DNA of 33,610 bases from an uncultured Bacilli bacterium (GCA_944350305.1 CALVOO010000004.1:1-33610); one strand, 5' to 3'. Shown: positions 8,165-16,654, counted from the first letter of the stretch. Numbers and translations: made by a program. The notes: generated from the sequence alone by a model not told the origin.

Positions 8165-9375
8165 ATTGGAAGCACAATTTTGGCAATTGTACCTTTATTT
8201 GGAACAGAGGTATAGTTTAAAGAGCCATTATGTGCTTCTATTATTTCTTTAGAAAGACATACGCCTAATCCAGTTCCATAATGCTTAGTTGTATAAAAAG
8301 GTGTAAATATTTTCTCCAGAGTATCTTTATCCATGCCTTCTCCGTTATCTTTAACAATAATATATAAATTATCATTTGAAAAGAAAGTTGTTAAAGTTAT
8401 AATGCTTTTTTCTTTATTTGATGCTTCAATTGAATTTTTTAATAAATTAACCAATACTTGTTTCATTCTATTATAATCAGCATTTATCATAATGTTGCTT
8501 TCACATTTCAACTCATATTTAATTTTTTTTGCATTAAACAGAGGAATCATAGTTTTTTTAATATCATCAGATAAAGCCATTACATCCATTTCTTGTTTTA
8601 CTACATTTATTTTAGACAAATCTTTAAAATCATTTAAAAGTTCTAAAGATCGATCAATTTCATTATTAATTATATCTATATATTTTTTTCTTTTTATAGG
8701 ATTATTTACATCAAAAATACTTATATATCCCTTAACTACAGCAAGAGGATTCTTTATTTCATGAGTTATTTTAAACAAAGATGTTTGAATATGATCTTCT
8801 TTTTCTACATCTTGCATAGTAAAATAAATATTTAATATTTTGCTTTCATAATTAATATATTTAAGAATGATTTGAGAAGTTAAAAAATACATAATAATTG
8901 TTAACGACAATATACTATAATTAATATTATAGTAAGCAACGTTTAAGAAAATATGAAAAATAATTGTTAAAGAAGAAAAAATAGTTAGAAACTTAGAGTT
9001 AGAAAAAGTTTTAAATTTATAAATAAAATAAAGAAAAAAATAAGATAAAATAAACATAATACAAATTATCAAATTATAAGAATAAACAATAAATAAAAAA
9101 TCAATTAAAATAACACTAATAAAGATTGATGTATAAGTTCTTTTATACAAAAAAGAAAAAAGTAGAGGAATAGTTAATGAAATTATTTGATCACTATTTC
9201 CTACGTATTTATTAAAATAAATGCTCAAGAAAAAACTACTTACAATACTAATGTCAAGTAAAATCTCACTTTTATCTTCATTCAAATTTTTCTTTCTAAT
9301 TGAATATAACAAATACAAAAAAAGCGGAAATATCAATATAATAAGATTAAATAAAAATGCATTAAAAAAATACAT
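8161..9375 (-). CDS. Orphan membrane histidine kinase, sporulation type
   Basis: A 404-residue sensor kinase. Residues 1-175 are almost entirely hydrophobic, with about six membrane segments and little extracellular loop, as in KinB-like kinases. The HisKA motif HEIKNPLAVVKGY carries phospho-acceptor His205. It is followed by N box NLLKNSIEAS, G1 DNGEGMD, F box FTPFYTT and G2 GTGLGVCLSKEI. The HEIKNPL variant is typical of kinases feeding the Spo0F/Spo0B/Spo0A relay. No response regulator is adjacent, so it is an orphan. The -10 TATAAT (9394-9399) and a Spo0A box over the -35 suggest control by Spo0A. SD gaggtgaaggt precedes the ATG. Confidence 0.88.
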   Translation of the reverse strand: MYFFNAFLFNLIILIFPLFLYLLYSIRKKNLNEDKSEILLDISIVSSFFLSIYFNKYVGNSDQIISLTIPLLFSFLYKRTYTSIFISVILIDFLFIVYSYNLIICIMFILSYFFLYFIYKFKTFSNSKFLTIFSSLTIIFHIFLNVAYYNINYSILSLTIIMYFLTSQIILKYINYESKILNIYFTMQDVEKEDHIQTSLFKITHEIKNPLAVVKGYISIFDVNNPIKRKKYIDIINNEIDRSLELLNDFKDLSKINVVKQEMDVMALSDDIKKTMIPLFNAKKIKYELKCESNIMINADYNRMKQVLVNLLKNSIEASNKEKSIITLTTFFSNDNLYIIVKDNGEGMDKDTLEKIFTPFYTTKHYGTGLGVCLSKEIIEAHNGSLNYTSVPNKGTIAKIVLPI

Positions 9376-9393
9376 ACCTTCACCTCAAATAAC

Positions 9394-9428
9394 ATTATAT
9401 TAAAATTAAATGTCACAATTTGTCGAAA
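9394..9428 (-). promoter_or_regulatory. Kinase promoter with Spo0A box
   Basis: The minus strand carries TATAAT at 9394-9399. The plus strand reads TTTGTCGAAA at 9419-9428, a perfect Spo0A box (core TGTCGAA). The box overlaps where the -35 should be (about 9417-9422), and the native -35 is poor. This is the arrangement of Spo0A-activated sigma-A promoters. A weaker TGTCACAA lies next to it at 9411-9418. Confidence 0.6.
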
Positions 9429-9454
9429 TTTGTATTTTTTATAAAAAAAATGTA

Positions 9455-9766
9455 TTATTTTAAGTCTTTAATAAATTTCTTTAATTGTTTAGAATTTGGA
9501 CCATAAATAATTTTTAATTGGTTATCTACTTCAACAATACCTTTAGCACCTAGTTTTTGTATCCCATCTTTATTAACTATTGAAACATCGCGAACAACAA
9601 CTTTTAATCTTGAAATATTAGTTTCAACATCTAAAATATTATCCTTGCCACCTAAAAACTCAATTAACTTGTTTATTTTTATATTAAAATCCTTTTTATT
9701 CATTTTAATAACAATAAAAGAAATTAAAACTAAAATTATAAGAATAACAACATAATGCCAATACAT
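9455..9766 (-). CDS. Membrane-tethered PTS EIIB-like domain without Cys
   Basis: A 103-residue protein: one N-terminal membrane helix (about 4-21), then a glucose-family PTS EIIB fold (FLGGKDNILDVETNISRL, LGAKGIVEVDNQ, IYGPNSKQL). In active EIIB the motif DxCxTRL carries the phosphorylated cysteine; here it reads E-T-N-I-S-R-L, with Asn50 in place of Cys. It cannot take phosphate in the usual way. There is no EIIC or EIIA nearby. A regulatory or structural membrane role is possible, but nothing in the sequence proves one. SD ctaggtg precedes the ATG. It lies on the same strand between the kinase and the thioredoxin-like gene. Confidence 0.75.
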   Translation of the reverse strand: MYWHYVVILIILVLISFIVIKMNKKDFNIKINKLIEFLGGKDNILDVETNISRLKVVVRDVSIVNKDGIQKLGAKGIVEVDNQLKIIYGPNSKQLKKFIKDLK

Positions 9767-9815
9767 TTATATCACCTAGAATAATTATATAACAATATAT
9801 AAAAAAAAGAAACAA

Positions 9816-10418
9816 TTAGTTGCAATCAGTGCAAACTGTTTCCTTTATTAAACTCATATAATTAGATAATTTCGATTTTAAACTATAAATTTTTTCATCA
9901 GTCCAATATGTTTCTGGTGTCCCATCTTCATCGGTTACAATAGAAGTTTCGTTATCATGACCAACAATAAGCCCATCTTTTACAAAGGTAACGTCAGGAA
10001 CATAAACTCTTTCTTTTCCTTCATCATCGGTAGGTAAATATTCACTTAAAATTTCTGTTATTTTTCTATAACTCTCTGTATTATTATTTCTAGCATCTCT
10101 TATATTATAATAATATATCGTTTTTATTCCGTTTTCTTTTGCAACCTCATTCAAATAAACCACATATTGCTGACACCAAGCGCATTCTGGAAAACCTAAA
10201 TATACAACGCCTGTTCCATTTTTTAATACATCTATTATTGTAGTGGCACTAACGTAATCAAATACGTTGTCTTCAGGAACTTTGGTATATTCTTCGCTAA
10301 ATCTAATTGCATCTTTGTCTTGATTATTTGTTGGTTTTATATATTTCCAAATGAAGAAACACAAGATAGCGAGCAATATTAGTATTATACCTATAAAAAT
10401 ATAATTCGTTTTTTTCAT
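9816..10418 (-). CDS. Membrane-anchored thioredoxin-like protein
   Basis: A 200-residue protein with an N-terminal membrane helix (about 6-26; no good lipobox) and an extracytoplasmic thioredoxin-fold domain. The active-site motif FPECAWCQQY (CxxC, Cys79 and Cys82) follows the strand VVYLGF, and a later PDVTFVKDG matches the cis-Pro strand of the fold. A second CxxC (CTDC) ends the protein, which is unusual and might relay electrons or bind metal. The likely role is disulfide exchange outside the membrane, perhaps for the Cys-rich coat protein encoded just upstream; that link is inference. It has its own promoter at 10444-10472. Confidence 0.75.
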   Translation of the reverse strand: MKKTNYIFIGIILILLAILCFFIWKYIKPTNNQDKDAIRFSEEYTKVPEDNVFDYVSATTIIDVLKNGTGVVYLGFPECAWCQQYVVYLNEVAKENGIKTIYYYNIRDARNNNTESYRKITEILSEYLPTDDEGKERVYVPDVTFVKDGLIVGHDNETSIVTDEDGTPETYWTDEKIYSLKSKLSNYMSLIKETVCTDCN

Positions 10419-10443
10419 TATTTTACACTTCCTTGTAATCTGA

Positions 10444-10472
10444 ATTATAGCACATTAGTTTTTTTTGTTCAA
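10444..10472 (-). promoter_or_regulatory. Promoter of thioredoxin-like gene
   Basis: On the minus strand, TTGAAC (10467-10472) and TATAAT (10444-10449) are 17 bases apart. The -10 is preceded by TGC, making an extended -10. This is a strong sigma-A type promoter. Confidence 0.7.
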
Positions 10473-10503
10473 ATGTTTGTGTAAATTAAATTTTTAAAAG
10501 TGT

Positions 10504-10540
10504 ATAAATAAAACTCCTAATTTTTAGGAGTTTTATTTTT
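10504..10540 (-). terminator. Terminator of the CotY-like gene
   Basis: The inverted repeat aaactcctaa/ttaggagttt, flanked by A/T runs, lies directly downstream of the minus-strand cysteine-rich gene. Confidence 0.8.
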
Positions 10541-10996
10541 TTATAGACATTCTACATAAGTATCATTTAAACATCTCACACCACATATACAATTTATATT
10601 TATTGTAAATATTGAATCTGTACTTACATATGGATATAAGCTTGTACTATCAGTGTTTGGTGCTAATACACGGAATGTACAGCAGCAATCATCAACTTTT
10701 TCAACTCTAAATACATTAGAGCATCCTGTTGTTGTGCCATCAGTACATGTTGTATTTGTTCTTGTAGTAGGCATACTCCATGGAGTACCATTGCATCCGT
10801 ATATCATAATTGGTCTAGTGTTACATACTATGCAGTTGGCTCCTCCTCCAAGTGCTGGTCTGTCACAAGAATTTAAACAATTTTCAGGACATGCGTTTGA
10901 TTGTAAAACGTTTATTACTTGTAATATTTCTGCTATGCAACTATTGCAAGTGTTACAATTATTTGTATTACAAGAACATTCATTATTATTACACAT
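10541..10996 (-). CDS. CotY/CotZ-like cysteine-rich spore coat protein
   Basis: A 151-residue protein from ATG 10996. An in-frame GTG at 11005 lies inside the AAGGGGTGG SD, so the ATG is preferred. It is very Cys-rich: MCNNNECSCNTNNCNTCNSC at the start, CPENCLNSC, and a C-terminal block FRVEKVDDCCCTFRVL and CICGVRCLNDTYV. That block matches the CotY/CotZ family, which forms disulfide-linked arrays in the Bacillus outer coat/crust and exosporium. The Asn/Cys-rich N-terminus differs from B. subtilis. A sigma-K-like promoter upstream fits late mother-cell expression. Confidence 0.85.
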   Translation of the reverse strand: MCNNNECSCNTNNCNTCNSCIAEILQVINVLQSNACPENCLNSCDRPALGGGANCIVCNTRPIMIYGCNGTPWSMPTTRTNTTCTDGTTTGCSNVFRVEKVDDCCCTFRVLAPNTDSTSLYPYVSTDSIFTININCICGVRCLNDTYVECL

Positions 10997-11025
10997 ATAA
11001 TCCACCCCTTCTTTTCTTACAATAA

Positions 11026-11052
11026 TAATTTATGTAATTAACTTAATTGTGT
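11026..11052 (-). promoter_or_regulatory. Sigma-K-like promoter for CotY-like gene
   Basis: On the minus strand AC (11051-11052) is followed by 16 bases and CATAAATTA (11026-11034). This matches the sigma-K consensus AC-N16-17-CATAnnnTA. The start would fall near 11018, just before the SD. Confidence 0.5.
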
Positions 11053-11138
11053 TCGTATTCTCACCCATATTTTATCTCTCAATCTGTATATAAATAAACT
11101 ATTAATGTATATTTTACTATGTTAATCAAAAAAGTTTC

Positions 11139-11167
11139 TTGAAAAATAATAAAAACTATGCTAATCT
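11139..11167 (+). promoter_or_regulatory. Promoter of beta-helix surface protein
   Basis: TTGAAA (11139-11144) and TAATCT (11162-11167) are 17 bases apart, with TGC before the -10. The SD taggaggg follows within about 8-15 bases, giving a very short leader. Confidence 0.45.
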
Positions 11168-11184
11168 TAAGATAGGAGGGAAAT

Positions 11185-12492
11185 ATGAAAAAGATAAGTT
11201 TATTTTTTACAACTTTATTAATGGTTTTTGTATCTGTAAATACTTTGGATGCTAAAACTATTGAAGTTGCTAGCACTGATGACTTAAGTGCTAAAATAGG
11301 GGAAGCGGAGGAAGGAGATACTTTAGTATTAGAAGATGGCACATATACTGGTAATATTACTATTGATAAGGCATTAACTATTGAAGGGTCGAGTAAAGAA
11401 GATACTATTATAGTTGGTCAAATTACTGTTACTGATAACTTTGATATGAAAAATGTTACTGTTATAGGTGAATATGTAAATGATACTTATAAAAATGTAG
11501 TAGCTATTACTACGCCAGAACTTATTGTTAATTTTGACAATGTAAACCTTAATGTTAAAGATTATGTTGCTGATAAAGACTATAAAACTCGTGTTTCTGG
11601 TATAATAGTAGATGCTGATGCAAACGGTACTAAATTAACTGTTACAAATAGTAAAGTTAATGCTACTTATGGTATTTATGTAAAAAGTGAAAAAAATACT
11701 GTTAAAATTGAGTCATCTATAGTTTCTGGATGGGCAGCATTAGATATTACTACTAGTGAAGGCGTATTACAAAATAATAATAAAGTAACTGTTAAGAATA
11801 GTACTTTATATGGTACTAGTTATGTTCCTAAAGCTAGCTACAATAATTATGGTGTTGTAGTTATTGGAAGTCAGAAAGATTTAAGTTTAACTATAACTGA
11901 TAGTACTATTAAAAATAATATTGTTACTGAAAATAGAATTGATTTAATTGATTTTGGTGATTATTATGAAGATAGCGAAACTTCTATTATTACATTAAAT
12001 AATGTTAAATTAGAAAATAATGATACTAATGGCGAAAGTACTAAAGTTAATTTTGGAAAAGAAGGAAATGCACTTGGTGGACAAATATTTATAATTGATG
12101 AAAAGACAAATTTAGATATGACTACAGATGCTGATATGGTAGGGTCTACTGGTCATGTATTTAATCTATCATCAATTGATGGTGTTGCTTCAATGATCGT
12201 GCCAGATAAGTTTGTTGTTACAGCTGATGCTTTAGAAGTTGGTACAGTAGAAGGTTATGAATTTAAGGGTTGGTATACTGATGCTGAATACAAAAATGAA
12301 TTTTTAGCCGGTACTGAAATAACTGAAGATACTACAATATATGCATATTTTGTAGAAATAGTTGAAGATACAACACCTGATATTAATAATCCTCAGACAG
12401 GAGATAACGTTTTAGTATTCTTCTTAGTAGGTCTTATATCATTAGTAGGTTTTGTAGGTGGTAGCATATATTTCTTAAAACATCAAAATTAA
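11185..12492 (+). CDS. Sortase-anchored beta-helix surface protein
   Basis: A 435-residue secreted protein. The signal peptide spans residues 1-23 (cleavage near NTLDA/KTIEV). Residues 24-330 are a right-handed beta-helix of pectate-lyase type, opening with DTLVLEDGTYTGNITIDKAL and continuing as repeated T/N-rich turns. Next comes one InlB-type B repeat (EGYEFKGWYTDAEY...TIYAYF). The C-terminus has the sorting signal NPQTGD, a hydrophobic segment and the basic tail KHQN. The motif is PxTG-like rather than LPxTG. The role is probably adhesion or glycan binding; no catalytic residues are recognisable. It stands alone between the divergent CotY-like gene and the rimP operon. Confidence 0.82.
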   Translation: MKKISLFFTTLLMVFVSVNTLDAKTIEVASTDDLSAKIGEAEEGDTLVLEDGTYTGNITIDKALTIEGSSKEDTIIVGQITVTDNFDMKNVTVIGEYVNDTYKNVVAITTPELIVNFDNVNLNVKDYVADKDYKTRVSGIIVDADANGTKLTVTNSKVNATYGIYVKSEKNTVKIESSIVSGWAALDITTSEGVLQNNNKVTVKNSTLYGTSYVPKASYNNYGVVVIGSQKDLSLTITDSTIKNNIVTENRIDLIDFGDYYEDSETSIITLNNVKLENNDTNGESTKVNFGKEGNALGGQIFIIDEKTNLDMTTDADMVGSTGHVFNLSSIDGVASMIVPDKFVVTADALEVGTVEGYEFKGWYTDAEYKNEFLAGTEITEDTTIYAYFVEIVEDTTPDINNPQTGDNVLVFFLVGLISLVGFVGGSIYFLKHQN

Positions 12493-12493
12493 T

Positions 12494-12522
12494 TTGACAT
12501 ATTTATATATAAATTATATAAT
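12494..12522 (+). promoter_or_regulatory. Consensus promoter of rimP-nusA-infB operon
   Basis: TTGACA (12494-12499), a 17-base spacer and TATAAT (12517-12522) give a perfect sigma-A promoter beginning right at the end of the upstream gene. Confidence 0.85.
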
Positions 12523-12535
12523 TAGTTTACTTGAT

Positions 12536-12556
12536 GAGTGGGCATAAATCCCACTC
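12536..12556 (+). promoter_or_regulatory. Leader hairpin upstream of rimP
   Basis: GAGTGGG and CCCACTC pair around cataaat, a few bases downstream of the predicted start near 12529. There is no good T-run, so it is more likely a leader or stability element than a terminator. Its proximity to nusA makes an autoregulatory role conceivable. Confidence 0.5.
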
Positions 12557-12581
12557 TTTAAATTTGTAAAGGAGTGATATT

Positions 12582-12824
12582 TTGGAAAAAGAATTATTTG
12601 ATAATCTTCTTATGCCTTTAAAAGAAATAGGCGTGGATTTGTGTTCGGTTACTTTTGGTGAAGAAGATGGTGAAAAAACTTTATTTGTAAAAATTGATAG
12701 TAAAAATGGTGTTGATACAGATTTGTGTGTTAAAGCCACTGAGGTTATCAATCCTATAGTAGATAAGTTAGATTTAATTAAGGAAGAATACGTACTTGAT
12801 ATATGTAGTAAGGGTGAAGAATAA
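12582..12824 (+). CDS. rimP: Ribosome maturation factor RimP, N-domain only
   Basis: An 80-residue protein starting at TTG with SD aaaggagtg 6-7 bases upstream. RimP helps 30S maturation and is normally about 150 residues with two domains. Here the N-terminal alpha/beta domain is present: the LFVKIDSKNGVDTDLCVKAT segment matches FIDK..GV..DDC, and EYVLDICSKG matches the YxLEVSSPG end. The protein stops right there, so the C-terminal SH3-like domain is missing. The TAA overlaps the nusA ATG by one base, so the truncation looks fixed rather than a sequencing artefact. Confidence 0.8.
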   Translation: MEKELFDNLLMPLKEIGVDLCSVTFGEEDGEKTLFVKIDSKNGVDTDLCVKATEVINPIVDKLDLIKEEYVLDICSKGEE

Positions 12825-13882
12825 TGGAAAACGTTGAATTTAAAAATGCATTAGATAATATTTGTTTAGAAAAGGGAATTGATCCTAGTGTAGTTATAGA
12901 AGCTATGAGTAGCGCTCTTGCAAGTGCTTATAAGAAGAATACTGGGGAAGATGCAAATATTAGAGTTCTTATTAATGAAAATAATGGAAGCATTCAAGTA
13001 TTTAAAGTGATGACAGTTGTAGAAAACGTTGAAAATGAAGAAACTGAATATAGTTTAGAAGAAGCTTTGGAACTTGACAAAAATGCAACTATTGGTTATG
13101 AATTTGTTACTGAAGTTACTCCTGAGGACTTTGGACGTGTGGCAGTAGGTGTTGCAAAACAAGTAGTTATGCAAAAAATAAGAGAAGCTGAAAAAAATAA
13201 TATTATTGAAGAATTCAGTGATAAAGAAGATGAGTTAATGGTCGGATTCTTAGCAATGGAAGACGCTAGAAATTATTATGTTGATTTAGGTAAAGCAAGA
13301 GGAATTCTTCCTAAGAATGAAATTATTCCAGGTGAAACATTAAAAATGGGTGACAGCATCAAAGTTTATATCACTAAAATCGAGTCTAACAATAAAGGGC
13401 CAGTTATAATGCTTTCTAGAAAACATTATGGTTTTGTTAAACGATTATTTGAACTTGAAATACCTGAATTTAAAGAAGGCGTTCTTGTGATGCATGGTGT
13501 TGCAAGAGAAGCAGGTGTTAGATGTAAAGTGGCAGTAAGTAGTACTGTAAGTAACGTAGATGCAATAGGAAGCTGTATTGGTGAAAAAGGTAGAAGAATC
13601 GCAAGTATTATTAATGAGTTAAATGGTGAAAAGGTTGATTTAGTTCTTTTCTCTAATAATCCTGAAGAATTTATTGCTAATGCTTTAAGTCCAGCTAAAA
13701 ATGTTAATGTTAGTATAGTTGATGAAAAAGCAAAAGAAGCTCTTGCAATTACTGATGAAGAAAACTTAAGTCTTGCAATAGGTAAAAAAGGAATTAATAT
13801 AAAACTTGCAAGTAAACTTACGAAATATAAAATTAATATTAAAACATTAGATGATATAAATAAAGAAATAAATGGTGAATAA
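12824..13882 (+). CDS. nusA: Transcription termination/antitermination factor NusA
   Basis: A 352-residue protein of normal Firmicutes length without the extra C-terminal acidic repeats of E. coli. An N-terminal RNA-polymerase-binding domain (1-125) is followed by an S1 domain (about 130-200, VGFLAMEDARNYYVDLGKAR), KH1 (CIGEKGRRIASIINEL) and KH2 (LAIGKKGINIKLASKL). It modulates pausing, intrinsic termination and antitermination. The ATG overlaps the rimP stop, so translation is coupled; its end overlaps or abuts ylxR. Confidence 0.97.
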   Translation: MENVEFKNALDNICLEKGIDPSVVIEAMSSALASAYKKNTGEDANIRVLINENNGSIQVFKVMTVVENVENEETEYSLEEALELDKNATIGYEFVTEVTPEDFGRVAVGVAKQVVMQKIREAEKNNIIEEFSDKEDELMVGFLAMEDARNYYVDLGKARGILPKNEIIPGETLKMGDSIKVYITKIESNNKGPVIMLSRKHYGFVKRLFELEIPEFKEGVLVMHGVAREAGVRCKVAVSSTVSNVDAIGSCIGEKGRRIASIINELNGEKVDLVLFSNNPEEFIANALSPAKNVNVSIVDEKAKEALAITDEENLSLAIGKKGINIKLASKLTKYKINIKTLDDINKEINGE

Positions 13883-13883
13883 T

Positions 13884-14135
13884 ATGAAGAAAATACCGCT
13901 TAGAACTTGTGTTATAAGTAAAGAAAAATTAGATAAAAGAGAGTTATTTAGAATTGTTAGAAATAAAGAAGGGGAAGTATTTGTAGATGATACTTTGAAA
14001 GCTAATGGTAGAGGTGTATATTTAAAGAAAGATGCGAATATTATAAATAAAGCTAGAGAAAAAAAAGTGCTAGACTACCATTTGGGTGTAAAAGTAAGTG
14101 ATGAAATATATAATGAATTAATTAAAAAACTATAG
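13884..14135 (+). CDS. ylxR: YlxR/RnpM RNA-binding protein
   Basis: An 83-residue protein from ATG 13884. An in-frame ATG at 13872 overlaps nusA, but the GGTG SD at 13875-13878 serves the later start. Family signatures are PLRTCVISKEKLDKRELFRIVR and GRGVYLKKD. The family member in B. subtilis (RnpM) binds RNase P RNA and modulates it. In Bacillus, ylxR is followed by ylxQ (L7Ae-like) and infB; here ylxQ is absent and infB follows after 14 bases. Confidence 0.9.
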   Translation: MKKIPLRTCVISKEKLDKRELFRIVRNKEGEVFVDDTLKANGRGVYLKKDANIINKAREKKVLDYHLGVKVSDEIYNELIKKL

Positions 14136-14149
14136 AAAGAAGGTGTAAT

Positions 14150-16249
14150 ATGTCTGTTAGAGATTACGCAGAAGAACTTAATATAGGAGTAGATGAATTA
14201 CTTAGTGTTTGTGCGAGTTTAGGAATAGATGTTAAAAATGAAAATGATGAGTTAACTGACGATGATATTGTTATGTTAGATATAGAACTAAGTAGTGAAA
14301 ATAATTTGAGTGAAGAACTTGAAAGTAAATATGAATTTGAAGACCGTGCAGAAGAAATATTAGAAGGAACTAAGTTAAAAGATGAAGTTGTTGTTAAAAA
14401 ACAAAAGATAAAGAAAAAAGATAGTTCTAAAGAAGAATTTTTGCATAAGAAAAAAGATATTTATAAGCATAAACAAAAGCTTCAAAGTAATAAAAATGAA
14501 TCACATGATGACGTTATTATTTATAAAGAAGGTATGACTGTTAACGATTTAGCAAATGCTTTAAATGTGCCTAGTGCAGAACTTGTAAAAAAATTGTTTT
14601 TAATGGGACTTGTTATTAATGTAAACCAAACTATTTCTTTTGAAGATGCAGAAGTAGTGTTAGTTGATTATAATAAAAAACTTGTTAAAGAGGAAACTAC
14701 TGATATAACTAATTTTGAAGAATACGTTATAGATGAGGACGAAAGTTTACTTGAATTACGTGCACCTGTAGTAACTATTATGGGTCATGTTGATCATGGC
14801 AAGACGACTCTTTTGGATTATATAAGAGATACTCATGTTGCAAGTGGTGAAGCAGGTGGAATTACTCAGCATATAGGTGCTTATCAAGTAGACATTGATG
14901 GTAAAAAGATTACTTTTATTGATACTCCTGGACATGCTGCTTTTACTGAAATGCGCGCGAGAGGAGCGAAGATTACTGACATTGTTATAATTATAGTTGC
15001 TGCTGATGATGGTGTTATGCCTCAGACTAAGGAAGCTATTGATCACGCTAAAAGTGCGAATGTTCCAATTATTGTTGCAATTAATAAAATAGACAAAGGT
15101 GCTGGTAATGTAGACAGGATAATGAGTGAGATGAGTGAATATGGTCTTACTCCTGAAGCTTGGGGTGGAGATACTATGTTTGTTAAAATAAGTGCTCATA
15201 CAGGCGAGGGCGTTAAGGATTTACTTGATAGTATAATTGCTCTTAGTGAAGTAATGGAATTAAAAGCAAACCCTAATAGATATGCAAGTGGTACTGTTAT
15301 TGAAAGTAAACTTGATAAGAGTGTTGGTAGTGAAGTTACATTACTTATTCAAAATGGTACTTTAAGATTAGGTGACCCAATAGTTGTTGGAACTGCTTTT
15401 GGTAAAGTTAGAACTCTTAAAAATAGTCAAGGTGAAGATATTGTAAGTGCATTACCTAGTATGCCTGTTACAATAACTGGTATAAATAACGTCCCTGTTT
15501 CAGGGGATAAATTTATGGCTTTTGAAACAGAAAAAGAAGCCAGAAATGTTGCGATAAAAAGAGAAAATATTTTAAAAAATAAAAGATTTGTTAAGAAAAC
15601 TCTTAGTTTAGAAGACTTGTTTGATAGTATTAAAGAAGGTAAAAAGGAAATAAATATTGTTCTTAAAGCCGATGTTAAAGGTAGTGAAGAAGCTGTTAAG
15701 AATAGTTTGGAAAAGATAAACGTTGAAGGTGTTAAAGTTAATGTTATTAGAAGTGGCGTAGGTACTATTACTGAAAGTGATGTTGTACTTGCTAATGCTA
15801 GTAATGCTATTGTTATTGGTTTTAATGTAATACCTAGTTCTAAAACTAAAGAAGTTGCAAAAGAGTATAATGTTGATATTAGACTTTATAATATTATTTA
15901 TAAAGTTGTTGAAGAGATAGAAGCAGCTATGAAAGGTATGTTAGATCCTGAATATGAAGAAGTGGTTGTTGGTAATGCAGAAGTAAGACAATTGTTTAAG
16001 TTTAGTAAAGTTGGCATTATTGCAGGTAGTCATGTAGTAAGTGGTGTTATTAAAAATGGTAGTAAATGTAGACTTATTCGTGATGGTGTAGTAGTATATG
16101 ACGGGAAAATAAATTCGCTTCAAAGAGAAAAAGATCAAGCTAAAGAAGTTAAAAGTGGTTTTGACTGTGGAATTACTTTAGAAAATTATATTGATATAAA
16201 AGAAAAAGATATAATTGAAACTTATGAGATGAAAGAAGTGAAAAGATAA
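14150..16249 (+). CDS. infB: Translation initiation factor IF-2
   Basis: A 699-residue GTPase that brings initiator tRNA to the 30S subunit and drives subunit joining. It has a short lysine-rich N-terminal region with an IF2_N-like helix bundle ([18 protein letters not shown]) and a second one near 125-170 ([20 protein letters not shown]). The G domain carries G1 [12 protein letters not shown]3 DTPGHAAF and G4 NKID. Domains II-IV follow, with [20 protein letters not shown] and the C-terminal tRNA-binding barrel. SD gaaggtg precedes the ATG. The stop overlaps the rbfA start. Confidence 0.98.
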   Translation: MSVRDYAEELNIGVDELLSVCASLGIDVKNENDELTDDDIVMLDIELSSENNLSEELESKYEFEDRAEEILEGTKLKDEVVVKKQKIKKKDSSKEEFLHKKKDIYKHKQKLQSNKNESHDDVIIYKEGMTVNDLANALNVPSAELVKKLFLMGLVINVNQTISFEDAEVVLVDYNKKLVKEETTDITNFEEYVIDEDESLLELRAPVVTIMGHVDHGKTTLLDYIRDTHVASGEAGGITQHIGAYQVDIDGKKITFIDTPGHAAFTEMRARGAKITDIVIIIVAADDGVMPQTKEAIDHAKSANVPIIVAINKIDKGAGNVDRIMSEMSEYGLTPEAWGGDTMFVKISAHTGEGVKDLLDSIIALSEVMELKANPNRYASGTVIESKLDKSVGSEVTLLIQNGTLRLGDPIVVGTAFGKVRTLKNSQGEDIVSALPSMPVTITGINNVPVSGDKFMAFETEKEARNVAIKRENILKNKRFVKKTLSLEDLFDSIKEGKKEINIVLKADVKGSEEAVKNSLEKINVEGVKVNVIRSGVGTITESDVVLANASNAIVIGFNVIPSSKTKEVAKEYNVDIRLYNIIYKVVEEIEAAMKGMLDPEYEEVVVGNAEVRQLFKFSKVGIIAGSHVVSGVIKNGSKCRLIRDGVVVYDGKINSLQREKDQAKEVKSGFDCGITLENYIDIKEKDIIETYEMKEVKR

Positions 16250-16587
16250 TGAATTTGAAAGGTGAAAGAGTTGCAAGTGCTTTAGTGCAAGAACTTGGAA
16301 ATATTCTTTTGACTGAAGTTAATGATGAAGATTTAAAAAAAGTTACTATTACTTATGCAACTGTTACAAATGATTTGAGTTTTGCTAAAGTTTATTTTAC
16401 AACACTTGATGATGATAAAAGAGATAAGATTGTAAAAGATATGAATAATGCAAGTGCTTATTTTAGAACTGAACTCGCTAAGAGGATAGATGTAAGACAC
16501 ATGCCTGAAATAAGATTTGTTTATGATGAAAGTATTGAATACGGAAGTAAAATTGAAAAAATAATTGAAGAAATTAAAAAAGATTAA
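16249..16587 (+). CDS. rbfA: Ribosome-binding factor A
   Basis: A 112-residue KH-like protein that binds the immature 30S subunit near the 5' helix of 16S rRNA. Conserved elements are ERVASALVQELGNIL, FAKVYFT, LAKRIDVRHMPEIRFVYDES and the terminal IEKIIEEI helix. It starts at the TAATG overlap with infB, the last gene of the operon. truB and ribF, which follow in B. subtilis, are absent. Confidence 0.96.
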   Translation: MNLKGERVASALVQELGNILLTEVNDEDLKKVTITYATVTNDLSFAKVYFTTLDDDKRDKIVKDMNNASAYFRTELAKRIDVRHMPEIRFVYDESIEYGSKIEKIIEEIKKD

Positions 16588-16604
16588 TTTCTTTTTTTAT
16601 TAAA

Positions 16605-16633
16605 TTGACATTACGGTATGCAAAAAGTATAAT
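16605..16633 (+). promoter_or_regulatory. Consensus promoter of the DGR-target-like gene
   Basis: TTGACA (16605-16610), a 17-base spacer and TATAAT (16628-16633) give a perfect sigma-A promoter 21 bases before the ATG. SD gtaggtg lies in between. The gene is therefore expected to be vegetatively and strongly transcribed. Confidence 0.85.
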
Positions 16634-16654
16634 TTAATTTAGAGTAGGTGTTAT

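Noticed and set aside
10653-11000. 115-codon plus-strand ORF opposite the CotY-like gene
   Set aside because: The minus-strand frame has the Cys-rich CotY signature, SD, promoter and terminator; the plus frame has none.
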